The position numbers and the translations under genes are program-made. A stretch of 17,752 bases of DNA from CAZKUN01 sp964555935 (GTDB taxonomy: Bacteria > Armatimonadota > Zipacnadia > Zipacnadales > VGFC01). Location: contig CAZKUN010000198.1 of NCBI GenBank assembly GCA_964555935.1, forward strand, positions 1-17,752, read 5' to 3'. Positions 1 to 6,508 of the stretch are shown here, piece after piece. The first letter of the stretch is position 1; the number at the start of each line of letters is the position of its first letter. The notes below the pieces were generated by a model. It had not been told where the DNA came from. It made no database searches and saw only the letters and a program-made list of their open reading frames with translations.

Positions 1-226
1 GTTGCAGATCCTCACCATCGAAGGGTTGCTCGATCCGAACGGGCCGAAGCTCATGCTGCCGCTGTTCGCGACCGACGGCGTCGAAGCCAGAGCTTCGACC
101 TACGGGGGCAAAGGCGACGGCGATGCGGGGGAAGGCAACAGCACCAAGCTGGCGCTTGGCGGAACGACGGCGACGGAAACGGCGTTCGCGGCTACTGTGC
201 CACGCGGAAAACGGCGTCGAAGCTAG
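1..226 (+). CDS. C-terminal end of a truncated gene, possibly an adenine-specific DNA methyltransferase
   Basis: The frame is open from the left edge (frame 2) to a TAG at 224-226. The first visible residues, LQILTIEGLLDPNGPK, resemble the QILTIEGLL segment found near the C-terminus of Zn-ribbon type adenine-specific DNA methylases; this is recognition from memory of the family, with no catalytic motif in view. After about residue 23 the reading frame enters a palindromic repeat (VEARASTYGG at 80-108), and the stop codon itself lies inside a second repeat (216-235). The true ancestral C-terminus is therefore probably near residue 23, and the rest is repeat-derived or spurious. No start is visible because the gene is cut by the window edge. 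The methylase call could be wrong. Confidence 0.35.
   Translation, partial: LQILTIEGLLDPNGPKLMLPLFATDGVEARASTYGGKGDGDAGEGNSTKLALGGTTATETAFAATVPRGKRRRS
73..108 (+). repeat. Interspersed palindromic repeat, TCGAAGC subclass
   Basis: Arms GTCGAAGC (80-87) and GCTTCGAC (92-99) flank a 4-base spacer. A GACGGCG head precedes them and a CTACGGGGG tail follows. It is translated as part of the truncated gene at the left edge. Confidence 0.8.
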
Positions 227-243
227 AGCTTCGACCTACGGGG
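211..243 (+). repeat. Interspersed palindromic repeat, TCGAAGC subclass, second copy
   Basis: Arms GTCGAAGCT (216-224) and AGCTTCGAC (227-235) have a 2-base spacer, with the ACGGCG head before and CTACGGGG tail after. Head, arms and tail match the copy at 73-108. The TAG that closes the left-edge reading frame is formed inside this palindrome. Confidence 0.8.
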
Positions 244-278
244 TTGGGAGAGGGGCGAGGGTTCGACGGGGCAGGAGT

Positions 279-321
279 GGAAACTTGGAAACTCAAACGA
301 CGAGTTTCCTTGCAAGTTTCC
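279..321 (+). repeat. Nested GGAAACTY/RAGTTTCC hairpin
   Basis: GGAAACTT-GGAAACTC (279-294) faces GAGTTTCC-TTGC-AAGTTTCC (302-321) across a 7-base loop, giving two stacked 8-bp stems separated by a 4-base bulge. The inner part matches the GGAAACTC subclass seen at 2431, 8745, 8906 and 12892. It looks like one palindrome nested in another. A GTGCCACGCGGAC tail follows. Confidence 0.75.
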
Positions 322-396
322 CTGTGCCACGCGGACGAGTTGCTACGCGGACGGACGCGGGCCGGATACTTGCGGTCATGTCTTCTACATGAATGT

Positions 397-432
397 CAGA
401 TGCCGAGTCGGCAATCGCCGACTCGGCATCTG
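397..432. repeat. Perfect 16-bp hairpin with AATC loop
   Basis: CAGATGCCGAGTCGGC (397-412) is perfectly complementary to 417-432, with a 4-base AATC loop. It lacks the TACG-type tail of the other palindromes and has no T-run on either side, so an intrinsic terminator is not shown. It lies about 105 bases past the stop of the minus-strand gene ending at 538 and could protect or end that transcript. Confidence 0.7.
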
Positions 433-477
433 GTGTCAACAATGCCAAAGCTGGTCTCAATGCCCGGACGGAACACA

Positions 478-510
478 TCAGACGGGCTGGAAGCCCGTCT
501 CTACGCGGGC
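478..510 (+). repeat. Interspersed palindromic repeat, GACGGGCT subclass
   Basis: Arms GACGGGCT (481-488) and AGCCCGTC (492-499) with a GGA spacer, then a TCTACGCGGGC tail. It is almost identical to the copy at 8682-8710. Confidence 0.85.
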
Positions 511-537
511 TCTGAGATGACTTGTGGCGGACCGCAG

Positions 538-918
538 CTAGCGGTTCGCAGCGGCGATGATGACCGCGAGTAGCGTCACGACGAGACTGAGGGCGAAGGA
601 GGCGAGCCATAGGATCACGCCCCATTTCGACCACTTGCCCTGGATCTCGCGGAACTGCTCGACGCTCTCATAGTGGTTGTTCTGCCAAGCCCACTCGTTC
701 CCTTTGATGCCGCAAAAGACCATGCCCACGATGCCAAGGAAGAACGATAGGGCGAACCCGAGCCACGCCTTATGAACCGCGGCCCAGATCCAGTGCAGCA
801 GGAAACCTCCCCAGCTCCAGCCCTGAAGTTCAGCCGGGACGACGGCTTGCGGGCCTTGACCGGAGGTATTGTCATAGACTGTCGGTGTCGGTGTGAGTGT
901 TGGAGCTGCCTGTACCAT
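538..918 (-). CDS. Small membrane protein of the tandem GWxWGxFLLxWIW family, copy 1
   Basis: This 126-residue protein starts at an ATG (916-918) preceded by GGAGGAG 6 to 7 bases upstream. It has a short variable leader (1-16) and then the block shared by all copies: NTSGQGP, a PxELQGWxWGGFLLHWIWAAVHK stretch with a first membrane segment (about 36-72), KGNEWAWQNN, and a REIQxKWxKWG segment leading into a second membrane helix (about 99-123). Similar proteins are widespread in bacteria and archaea; I recall some being annotated as ribonuclease G, and the pattern is reminiscent of DUF2628-like membrane proteins. No enzymatic motif is visible and the function is unknown. It is the last and shortest of four tandem copies and is separated from copy 2 by a terminator. 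Confidence 0.85.
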   Translation of the reverse strand: MVQAAPTLTPTPTVYDNTSGQGPQAVVPAELQGWSWGGFLLHWIWAAVHKAWLGFALSFFLGIVGMVFCGIKGNEWAWQNNHYESVEQFREIQGKWSKWGVILWLASFALSLVVTLLAVIIAAANR

Positions 919-1020
919 GGTTATCCCTCCTCGGGTACGCCTGCGGGGATGATTCCACGTATCAGGCCTTCAACACCTGGGAATACCGGCTAGGTTCACG
1001 CGGTCCCCGCTCACGCAAAA

Positions 1021-1048
1021 CGAGCCGGGCCCAGGAGGGCCCGGCTCG
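1021..1048 (-). terminator. Rho-independent terminator of copy 2
   Basis: CGAGCCGGGCCC (1021-1032) pairs perfectly with 1037-1048 across an AGGA tetraloop. On the minus strand the hairpin is followed at once by TTTT (1020-1017). It lies 31 bases past the stop of the minus-strand gene at 1079-1558, so that gene appears to be transcribed separately from copy 1. Confidence 0.8.
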
Positions 1049-1078
1049 CGCGTGCTCACAGGTGGACGGACGGAACGC

Positions 1079-1558
1079 CTAGTAGCTCTGCATGCCCTGG
1101 CTCGCGCTAAGGGCCGCCACCAGAATGAACTGAAGGATGACGCCGATGATACTTAGCAAACAGGAGGCGATGAGGATGATGACTCCCCACTTGGTCCACT
1201 TGGCCTGGATCTCCCTGAAGTGCGCAACAGACTCGTAACGGTTGTTCTGCCATGCCCACTCATTGCCTTTGACGCCGCAGAAGATGGCGCCGATGATTCC
1301 CAAGAAGAACGAGAGGGCGAACCCGAGCCAAGCTTTGTGGACGGCGGCCCAGATCCAGTTGAGCAGGAAGCCACCCCAACACCATCCCTGAAGTTCGGGC
1401 GGCACGACAGCAGTCGGTCCCTGACCGGACGTGTTCTCCCCCCCCGTCGGCGGCCCCACTGGCGCCCCGGGTGGTGCGGCTGGTGGTCCCGGTGGCGGCC
1501 CTGCTGGTGGTCCCGGCGGCGGCGTGGCCGGCGGTCCCGGTGGCGGCTGTTGTACCAT
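1079..1558 (-). CDS. Small membrane protein of the tandem GWxWGxFLLxWIW family, copy 2, with Pro/Gly-rich leader
   Basis: This 159-residue protein starts at an ATG (1556-1558) with GGAGGA 6 bases upstream. Residues 1-40 are a Pro/Gly/Ala leader built from GPPA-like repeats, encoded by a GC-rich repetitive tract at about 1445-1555. The conserved core follows: NTSGQGPTAVVPPELQGW, WGGFLLNWIWAAVHKAWLG with the first membrane segment, GIIGAIFCGVKGNEWAWQNN, and a second hydrophobic helix near residues 124-150. The core is nearly identical to copy 1, which indicates recent duplication, while the leader is much longer. The Pro-rich part is predicted disordered; its location relative to the membrane cannot be read from sequence. 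Function unknown. Confidence 0.87.
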   Translation of the reverse strand: MVQQPPPGPPATPPPGPPAGPPPGPPAAPPGAPVGPPTGGENTSGQGPTAVVPPELQGWCWGGFLLNWIWAAVHKAWLGFALSFFLGIIGAIFCGVKGNEWAWQNNRYESVAHFREIQAKWTKWGVIILIASCLLSIIGVILQFILVAALSASQGMQSY

Positions 1559-1655
1559 GGTGACTCCTCCAATATTCCCGTCGCGTAAACAGCGGTGCTA
1601 CGTGACTATCGAACACCATGTTCGTCGCGAAGGTTCACGGGTCCTGCCTGCGGAC

Positions 1656-2195
1656 CTACGGCGTCGCGCCTAACCGGCTCAGTGCCCCAACGACTGCCAC
1701 GACGAACAGGATGAAGTATACCAGTAACACGATAGCAAGCGGGATGCCCTGGATCGCAAGGCCCCACAGGGCCCACTTGCGCTGGATCTCGTTGAATTGC
1801 TCAACGCTGTCGTACCGGTTGTTCTGCCACGCCCACTCGTTCCCTTTGACGCCACAGATTACGGAGCCGATGATCCCGAGAAGGAAACAGAGCACGACCC
1901 CGAGCCAGGCTTTGTGCACCGCGGCCCAGATCCAGTGGAGGAAGAAGGCGCCCCAGTTCCATCTGTTCAGTTCCATCGGGAGCTGCGCGCTTGGCCCCTG
2001 GCCCGAGGTGTTGGGATGAGTCTCCCAGTAGAGCGGCGAAGGCGGAAGCGCGGTCACGTACGGCGGCGGGAGGATCGGAGGTGGTGATGGAGTGCCCTCG
2101 GGTGGCGGCGATGGAGCATGCTCCGACGGCGGTGGGGGTGGAGGTGGCGGAGCTGGCGGCGGCGGGAGTGGCGGAGGAGGCGGGTGCTGGCTCAT
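1656..2195 (-). CDS. Small membrane protein of the tandem GWxWGxFLLxWIW family, copy 3, with long poly-Pro leader
   Basis: This 179-residue protein has the longest leader: residues 1-60 are mostly proline, including PPPPPPPP runs. The core then matches the other copies (NTSGQGP, ELNRWNWGAFFLHWIWAAVHK, GIIGSVICGVKGNEWAWQNNRYDSV, EIQRKWALWG) and ends in a second long hydrophobic helix at about 143-170. The ATG (2193-2195) overlaps the TGA of the truncated copy 4 by ATGA, which suggests translational coupling. A GAGGAG sits 11 bases upstream, inside the end of copy 4. Core residues diverge more from copies 1 and 2 than those do from each other. Function unknown. Confidence 0.87.
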   Translation of the reverse strand: MSQHPPPPPLPPPPAPPPPPPPPSEHAPSPPPEGTPSPPPILPPPYVTALPPSPLYWETHPNTSGQGPSAQLPMELNRWNWGAFFLHWIWAAVHKAWLGVVLCFLLGIIGSVICGVKGNEWAWQNNRYDSVEQFNEIQRKWALWGLAIQGIPLAIVLLVYFILFVVAVVGALSRLGATP

Positions 2196-2395
2196 TCTGC
2201 GCGAGGCTCCTCGGTGCGAAGATGGATGGCCGATGCCGTCACGGCGAGGAACGCGCCCCAGTTCCAGCCGCGGATCTCCTGAGGCACCTCGGCGCCCTTG
2301 CCTTGTCCGGAGGTGTTGCCGACGGTGCCCGCCTCCACCGACATCGGCGATGGCGGCAGCGGTGGCGTGTCGGGTGGCGGCGATTGCTGGGCCAC
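2192..2395 (-). pseudogene. Truncated copy 4 of the membrane protein family
   Basis: From a GTG at 2393-2395, with GAGGAG 9 bases upstream, the frame gives 67 residues: a Pro-rich leader (QQSPPPDTPPLPPSP), NTSGQG, then PQEIRGWNWGAF, where the family core stops. The next 18 residues do not match, and the whole WIWAAVHK/KGNEWAWQNN membrane part is absent, in other frames too. This looks like a deletion joining the start of one copy to the region just before copy 3. The frame stays open upstream to 2467, but that extension runs through palindromic repeats and is unlikely to be translated. It may persist only as a leader that couples translation to copy 3. Confidence 0.65.
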
Positions 2396-2410
2396 AGGCA
2401 CAGACTCCTC

Positions 2411-2503
2411 GGCGTCGGGGATGAAACCCCGGAAACTCAGACGGCGAGTTTCCCTTGCAGAACGCAATGATTGGGCAACGGCATTGCGTTCTGCCCCTCC
2501 TAC
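2411..2503 (+). repeat. Triple palindrome cluster
   Basis: Three hairpins lie back to back: GGGG-ATGAAA-CCCC (2417-2430), GGAAACTC/GAGTTTCC (2431-2438 and 2446-2453), and CAGAACGCAATG/CATTGCGTTCTG (2458-2469 and 2482-2493). They follow a GGCGTC head and end in CCCCTCCTAC. The cluster begins 2 bases past the stop of the minus-strand RtcB-like gene, so it could end or stabilise that transcript; there is no clear T-run. Confidence 0.75.
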
Positions 2504-2504
2504 A

Positions 2505-3710
2505 CTAGGTCTTCAGGACGCGCACGGGGACGAGTTTTGCGACCATCTCGCCCAGGTCAAGCTCCATGGTGGCCAACACGACGCTGCGGCCGCGATAGTC
2601 GTGGGGCACGTCGCGCGGATGGCTGATGACCTCGCGTCCGCGATCGTTGACCGTGTCGCACTCGAAGTAGCGGATGCCGCTCTCCTCGATCACGCGGGTG
2701 ACGTCGAGAATGTGCGGCAGCGTGTAGCCCGCACCGTGAGGCAAGAGGTTCGCGTTGGTGAGCCGGTGCAGGACACCCAACTCCTCGGCCCGTCCGCGAA
2801 ACCCGAGGGCGTCGATGGTGGTGTCGGAGAAATTCGGCTTGCCCCGCAGCAGGTAGCCGGGGATGTCGCTACGGAGCATCAGGGGGTACAACTTGTCGGC
2901 GTCGAGATCTATGTGGTGGCAACCGAGGATGGCCTCGTTCTTGTTGATCAACCCCTGGTGCGTCTCGTTGGCGATGAGATCGAACTCATCGAAGAGGCGC
3001 TCCGCCGCCAGCAGACGCCGGCGTTTGGCGAACTCATCGGCGTAGCGATAGAACTCCATGTAAGACTCAGCATACTCGCCAGACAGGTAGTGCAGCGGCC
3101 CGAAGGGCGTCTCCAGCTTATCGCACCGCGCCATCAATTCGTCGCTGAAGTCCCAGTAGAGCCCAGGCCCGTGGGAGGTCTCGCTGCGCAGCTCGCCGCC
3201 GGCCGCGTGGAGCACGAAGGCGTACTTCGGGAGGTTGAGATCCGGGACGATGGGATCGATGACGCAGATGTCGATGAAGTGATTGCCCTTCGCGAAATCC
3301 CACTTGATCGGCAGCCCGTCGATCTCGGGCGGGTCGGCGGTCATCTTGGCCATGCGACGGATGAGGTCGGGGATCTCCGGCATCTCTTCGATCGACCCGA
3401 CAAGCATCCCGCAGACGTTGGGTTTAGTGTCAAGCACCAGCGCGTCGTTCCCTCCATCACCCCAACTGATCTTCCCACCGTAGCCAAAGCCCGACTGCCA
3501 GCGAGTGATGTTGCGGCTAATCGTCATGTCGGGGGTGGCAACGAAGGTGGCATCAGGCTCCACGCCGAGACGCTCCTGCAGGCAATGGAGCTTGGCGATT
3601 CCATACGGCATGTTCGCGAGGCAGAGGCGACTGCCGCTATCGTTCATGCCCGTCGAGAAGATGTGTTGGCGCGCTCTGTCGAGCCTGGCTTCGGGGGTCA
3701 TGGTGGCCAT
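2505..3710 (-). CDS. Divergent RtcB-family protein (RNA ligase-like)
   Basis: This is a 401-residue protein, close to the 408 of E. coli RtcB. The start is the ATG at 3708-3710, with GGGAGGAG 7 bases upstream; a TTG further up would place the ribosome site inside the gene. RtcB-like landmarks appear in order: NVCGM (Cys100), GNHF (His144), VLHAAGG (His168), a YxxxxxYxxxFYRYADEFAKRR segment, NETH (His251), IPGYLLRGKPN, PHGAG (His325, where RtcB carries the guanylylated His), and a C-terminal DLGEMVAKLVPVRVLK resembling RtcB's end. RtcB joins RNA 2',3'-cyclic phosphate or 3'-phosphate to 5'-OH using GTP and Mn. Differences are marked: HSGSRG is HAAGG, HGAGR is HGAGY, the RKGA region is CHHID, and the Asp three residues before the Cys is Pro. 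It may be a paralogue with another job. No archease partner is seen. Confidence 0.7.
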   Translation of the reverse strand: MATMTPEARLDRARQHIFSTGMNDSGSRLCLANMPYGIAKLHCLQERLGVEPDATFVATPDMTISRNITRWQSGFGYGGKISWGDGGNDALVLDTKPNVCGMLVGSIEEMPEIPDLIRRMAKMTADPPEIDGLPIKWDFAKGNHFIDICVIDPIVPDLNLPKYAFVLHAAGGELRSETSHGPGLYWDFSDELMARCDKLETPFGPLHYLSGEYAESYMEFYRYADEFAKRRRLLAAERLFDEFDLIANETHQGLINKNEAILGCHHIDLDADKLYPLMLRSDIPGYLLRGKPNFSDTTIDALGFRGRAEELGVLHRLTNANLLPHGAGYTLPHILDVTRVIEESGIRYFECDTVNDRGREVISHPRDVPHDYRGRSVVLATMELDLGEMVAKLVPVRVLKT

Positions 3711-3940
3711 GGCTGGTCTCCTCCCACCCAACCGGGGGTGGGGTAATACGCGTGGGCATAGTAGGTCGCTCAGCTAGGTTAACAATGGTCGGCGAGGCTA
3801 TGTTCGCCTAACCATGCGGCGACGGCAACGCATGCGATTCCCGAGGTCACGAACCGCATGTACAGGTCTCCGGAAGCCGGCGGACGAAGCAACGCGCAAT
3901 ACGCGCTGATCGCATTGTACCTCTTAAGGTGAAGATTGCC
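3711..3940. promoter_or_regulatory. Divergent intergenic region
   Basis: These 230 bases separate the minus-strand RtcB-like gene from the plus-strand exported protein gene, so promoters for both should lie here. An imperfect hairpin is visible at 3785-3815 (ATGGT/ACCAT outside GGCGA/TCGCC). No confident -35/-10 pair was recognised. Confidence 0.35.
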
Positions 3941-4387
3941 ATGGTAGATAGGCGTCGGGTTATACTCGGCTTGGCGTTGGTCTTGGGAATTGCAGGATTC
4001 TGCGGGTGTGGCGGCAGTGGGACCGGGGGCGGAATCACCGTCAACTTCCCCAGCGTGCTGATAGGGATCTACGCCGGACAGATGGACGGAGACGGTACGG
4101 GCCCGCTGAGGTTCTACATCGACCCAAGGGGCGGGCTCATCGGGAACTTCCGTCTTCCGCCGATCTGCGCGGGCCCGATACAGATCACCGGCACGGTCGA
4201 CCCCGATGGCAACGTGATCATCACAGGCAGCGGATGCGGCTTCACCTTCAGCGGGACGGGGACGCTCGCGCAGACCGCGTCAGGTAGCGTGGTCTACACC
4301 GGCTCGGGCACGTGGACGGGCAGCAACGGCACAAGCGGCACCTGGTCCGCGACCCGCACCGGCGCGACCGGCGCCATCTCCGTCTAG
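3941..4387 (+). CDS. Small exported Gly/Thr-rich protein, possibly a lipoprotein
   Basis: The protein has 148 residues. ATG at 3941 is preferred because AAGGTGA lies 9 bases upstream; an in-frame GTG at 3929 has no such site. The N-terminus is a signal: RRR then a hydrophobic stretch (7-20) ending in GFCGCGGSG. Cys21 and Cys23 could be lipidated, but neither has a perfect lipobox. The mature part is rich in Gly, Thr and Ser with alternating polar and hydrophobic residues (GTVDPDGNVIITGSG, SGTGTLAQTASGS), suggesting a beta-sandwich or beta-barrel-like domain of about 110 residues. I do not recognise a family. It ends 12 bases before the convergent pseudopilin gene. Confidence 0.75.
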   Translation: MVDRRRVILGLALVLGIAGFCGCGGSGTGGGITVNFPSVLIGIYAGQMDGDGTGPLRFYIDPRGGLIGNFRLPPICAGPIQITGTVDPDGNVIITGSGCGFTFSGTGTLAQTASGSVVYTGSGTWTGSNGTSGTWSATRTGATGAISV

Positions 4388-4399
4388 TCGCGGGCGCCG

Positions 4400-5032
4400 T
4401 CAGTCGCCCTGCGGCGTCCACATGCGTGGCTCGACGGTCTTGAGCCACTTGACGTGACCGTCGACAAAGGCGATGTTACTCCCCTTATTGTGGCGCTTGC
4501 TGAGGTTGGCGACCCACTCGGGAAGATTGGGATCGTAGGCGCCCGCCATGCGACACGATGTGCTCTCGTAGATGAGAATCGTGCCGGTTGGATCCTCGAC
4601 AAGGCCATCCTCGATACCAGACATCCCCGTCAGCAGGCCGCGCGTGTTGTAGGCGTAGCCGCCGGTGTAGCCATGAACGGGCGGGTCCAGTCGGCAAGCC
4701 GCCTTCCAGCCACCGAAACTCGGGCACAGGAAGATCTGCATCTCGTGGGTCATCTGCGTGGGTCCGCCCTGGATGTACTGGCTTATCTGCTCCTCCCACA
4801 GGATCCACCCGGCGCGGGCAGTGCAGGAGTAGACCCAAACGTAGAAGTCATCGTTGTCGTTCTTGTACATCTCCACGGCGAGGGCAATCTGACGCATGTT
4901 GCTGCTGCAGCTAGTTTGGCGCGCCTTCTCTCTCGCCCGCGCGAAAACGGGGAAGAGAATCCCCGCCAGAATCGCGATGATGGCAATGACGACGAGCAAC
5001 TCGATGAGCGTGAAGCCTCTGCGTAACCTCAT
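4400..5032 (-). CDS. Type II pseudopilin / prepilin-like protein with H-X9-DG-type C-terminus
   Basis: This is a 210-residue protein. The ATG at 5030-5032 has GGAGG 7 bases upstream and puts the cleavage site at the usual place: MRLRRG then FTLIELLVVIAIIAILAG. A prepilin peptidase would cut after Gly6 and methylate Phe7. LFPVFARAREKARQTSC follows, a form common in Armatimonadota and related phyla. The C-terminus carries HNKGSNIAFVDGHVKWL, the DUF1559/SBP-like ending. Such proteins occur in large paralogous sets in these phyla and are thought to act in type II secretion or surface assembly; the role of any one copy is unknown. It follows the oligogalacturonate lyase gene by 77 bases on the same strand and may be cotranscribed. 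Confidence 0.93.
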   Translation of the reverse strand: MRLRRGFTLIELLVVIAIIAILAGILFPVFARAREKARQTSCSSNMRQIALAVEMYKNDNDDFYVWVYSCTARAGWILWEEQISQYIQGGPTQMTHEMQIFLCPSFGGWKAACRLDPPVHGYTGGYAYNTRGLLTGMSGIEDGLVEDPTGTILIYESTSCRMAGAYDPNLPEWVANLSKRHNKGSNIAFVDGHVKWLKTVEPRMWTPQGD

Positions 5033-5109
5033 GAGACAGCCTCCAGTCCAGGTCGCGGCACTAGGAGATTGGCCCCCGAGGGTGGGAATCCTGCCAAGCG
5101 TGAGCAGCG

Positions 5110-6252
5110 TCACCGCCACTGGGCGGGCGCCTTGTAGAGGTTGGACTGGCCCTCGCGGTCGGAGTTGAAGAGGACGGACGCGCCATCAGGCGTGAAGATG
5201 GGGTGAGGGTGGGAGTGCTGCGTTACCCAGGACGTGTCGTGGCGGCAGAGCGGCTGCAGGATCGCGCGCTCGCCCTCGTGGCGAACGAGAGACATCATGC
5301 CGCGCGGGTCGTCAACGCCGGGCGCGTGGCAGGTGTCGCCGACGAGGAGCGATTCGTCAGGACTGGTCTGGATGTGGCTCGGATGCGGGCCGTCGTAGCG
5401 GAACATCTCGAGGTTTTCCCCCGAAGGATCCACAACCGCGTTGAAGTGGGTCGACTGCGATGAGGTGGGCGTCTCGCGCGTAGCCCACTGGGTCACCACG
5501 CGCCCGCTCGCGGTGAAATACTCATGGCCGGAGCGGTCGAGATGGCGGCGCTGGAGCAGCAGCGGCCACACCTCGTGAGTGCCCGCGCGGACGATCCAGA
5601 GCCGCTGCACGAGATGCCACGGACCCTCGTGGCAGAAGCAGACGATGTCTGGATCGGTGAGGCTGACGTTGACATGGCTGATCCACTCGCGCTCGCCCCA
5701 CAGCGCCTCGGCGCCGGAGACGTCCGTGCTGACGCGCATGACGACGGAGGTCGGGCGGCGGTATAGATGCTCGAGGAAATCGGAGTAAATCTTGCCCGTG
5801 CGCGTGCTGAGGTTCAGCACCTCGGAATAGCAGAACGTGACAGACGCGCCATCGCCCGTCGGCGAGAGGATCGATGGCCGGAAGCCCTCGGGCGTCTCGT
5901 AGAGGGTCTCGGAGGAGAGATCATCCAGCGAGATGCGCTTGACCGACCGGCCGGCGAGGACGGCGACGGCGTTCTGGGTGGGCAGCACCGTGCTGCAGTG
6001 CGTGGAGATCCCATCGGGCTCGTCGGTGAGCTGGCGCATCTCGCCAGAATCGAGTCCGAGGAGGTAGGCCTGCCACGTCCCCGAGCGGTTGCCTGACAGC
6101 AACACGCTCCGACCGTCATCGGTGAAGAGGGCCTGGGTGAAGTACGGGAAGATCGTATCGCCGACGCCGTCAGTGATCCGAGTGACGGCGGCGCCGGTGA
6201 TGGGATCGGTGACGGTGATGGGATCGATGCGGGTGGTATCGCCGATGGGCAT
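5110..6252 (-). CDS. ogl: Oligogalacturonate lyase family protein
   Basis: The 380-residue product matches the length of the family (about 388) and its seven-bladed propeller pattern (TRITDG, YFTQALFTDDGRSVLL, IFTPDGASVLFNSDREG). FCHEGPWHLVQRLWIV contains Arg217, and GHEYFTASG contains His243; these align with the Arg and the His base described for Yersinia/Erwinia Ogl. QHSHPHP gives Gln345, His348 and His350, spaced like the family's Mn ligands, with another His near 290. The enzyme cleaves short (unsaturated) galacturonides by beta-elimination to 5-keto-4-deoxyuronate, normally in the cytoplasm; no signal peptide is seen here. ATG 6250-6252 has GGAGG 6 bases upstream. It is 42 bases downstream of a 48-residue membrane peptide gene. 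Family members in Armatimonadota-type genomes are numerous, so the exact substrate is not certain. Confidence 0.85.
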   Translation of the reverse strand: MPIGDTTRIDPITVTDPITGAAVTRITDGVGDTIFPYFTQALFTDDGRSVLLSGNRSGTWQAYLLGLDSGEMRQLTDEPDGISTHCSTVLPTQNAVAVLAGRSVKRISLDDLSSETLYETPEGFRPSILSPTGDGASVTFCYSEVLNLSTRTGKIYSDFLEHLYRRPTSVVMRVSTDVSGAEALWGEREWISHVNVSLTDPDIVCFCHEGPWHLVQRLWIVRAGTHEVWPLLLQRRHLDRSGHEYFTASGRVVTQWATRETPTSSQSTHFNAVVDPSGENLEMFRYDGPHPSHIQTSPDESLLVGDTCHAPGVDDPRGMMSLVRHEGERAILQPLCRHDTSWVTQHSHPHPIFTPDGASVLFNSDREGQSNLYKAPAQWR

Positions 6253-6294
6253 GGGAGGCCTCCGAGGAGGGCTGGAATGTGGCCGTGTTGGCTT

Positions 6295-6441
6295 CTACCA
6301 CGGGTACGAAACGACGGTGTCGTCGGCAGACACGAACTTGACAGAGGCGATGGCGGCAACAACTACGCAGAGGACGATGCCGGCGCTGATGCCGATGATA
6401 CGCCACTTGGGATCGGGCCTGCGACGCAGCGCAGTGCCCAT
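6295..6441 (-). CDS. 48-residue single-pass membrane peptide
   Basis: This small gene starts at ATG 6439-6441 with a GAGGTGG-type site about 6 bases upstream and ends with TAG at 6295-6297. The product begins MGTALRRRPDPKWR, then has one strong hydrophobic helix (about residues 15-34, IIGISAGIVLCVVVAAIASV), and a short tail SADDTVVSYPW. The basic N-terminus suggests N-in, C-out topology. It sits 67 bases after the HEPN gene and 42 bases before ogl, on the same strand, so it is likely cotranscribed. No family was recognised. It could also be a cleaved exported peptide, but no clear cleavage site is seen. Confidence 0.6.
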   Translation of the reverse strand: MGTALRRRPDPKWRIIGISAGIVLCVVVAAIASVKFVSADDTVVSYPW

Positions 6442-6508
6442 CACTGCCACCTCTCAGGTCAGCTCTACGCATCGTGCGGCAACGTCACCCGACAGACGCG
6501 GCGGACCG

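Larger units (their letters stand above)
227..537. other. Gene-free repeat stretch
   Basis: No convincing coding frame is seen; the open frames here are low-complexity, Arg-rich products of GC-rich repeats. The stretch holds a nested GGAAACTY hairpin (279-321), CACGCGGAC and CTACGCGGAC tail fragments (328-350), a separate 16-bp perfect hairpin (397-432) and a GACGGGCT palindrome (481-510). It lies downstream of both the plus-strand gene end at 226 and the minus-strand gene ending at 538. Confidence 0.6.

Noticed and set aside
527..549. Hairpin across the stop codon of copy 1
   Set aside because: GCGGACCGC/GCGGTTCGC has a mismatch, overlaps coding sequence and has no T-run, so it is not called as a terminator.
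2298..3746. Long plus-strand open frame of 482 codons
   Set aside because: It is antisense to the RtcB-like gene, which has family motifs and a good ribosome site; the frame is Val/Asp/His/Arg-rich without recognisable domains, as expected from GC-rich antisense DNA.
4300..4420. Bidirectional terminator between the exported protein gene and the pseudopilin gene
   Set aside because: Only short GGCGC-type pairings inside coding sequence and no T-run were found.
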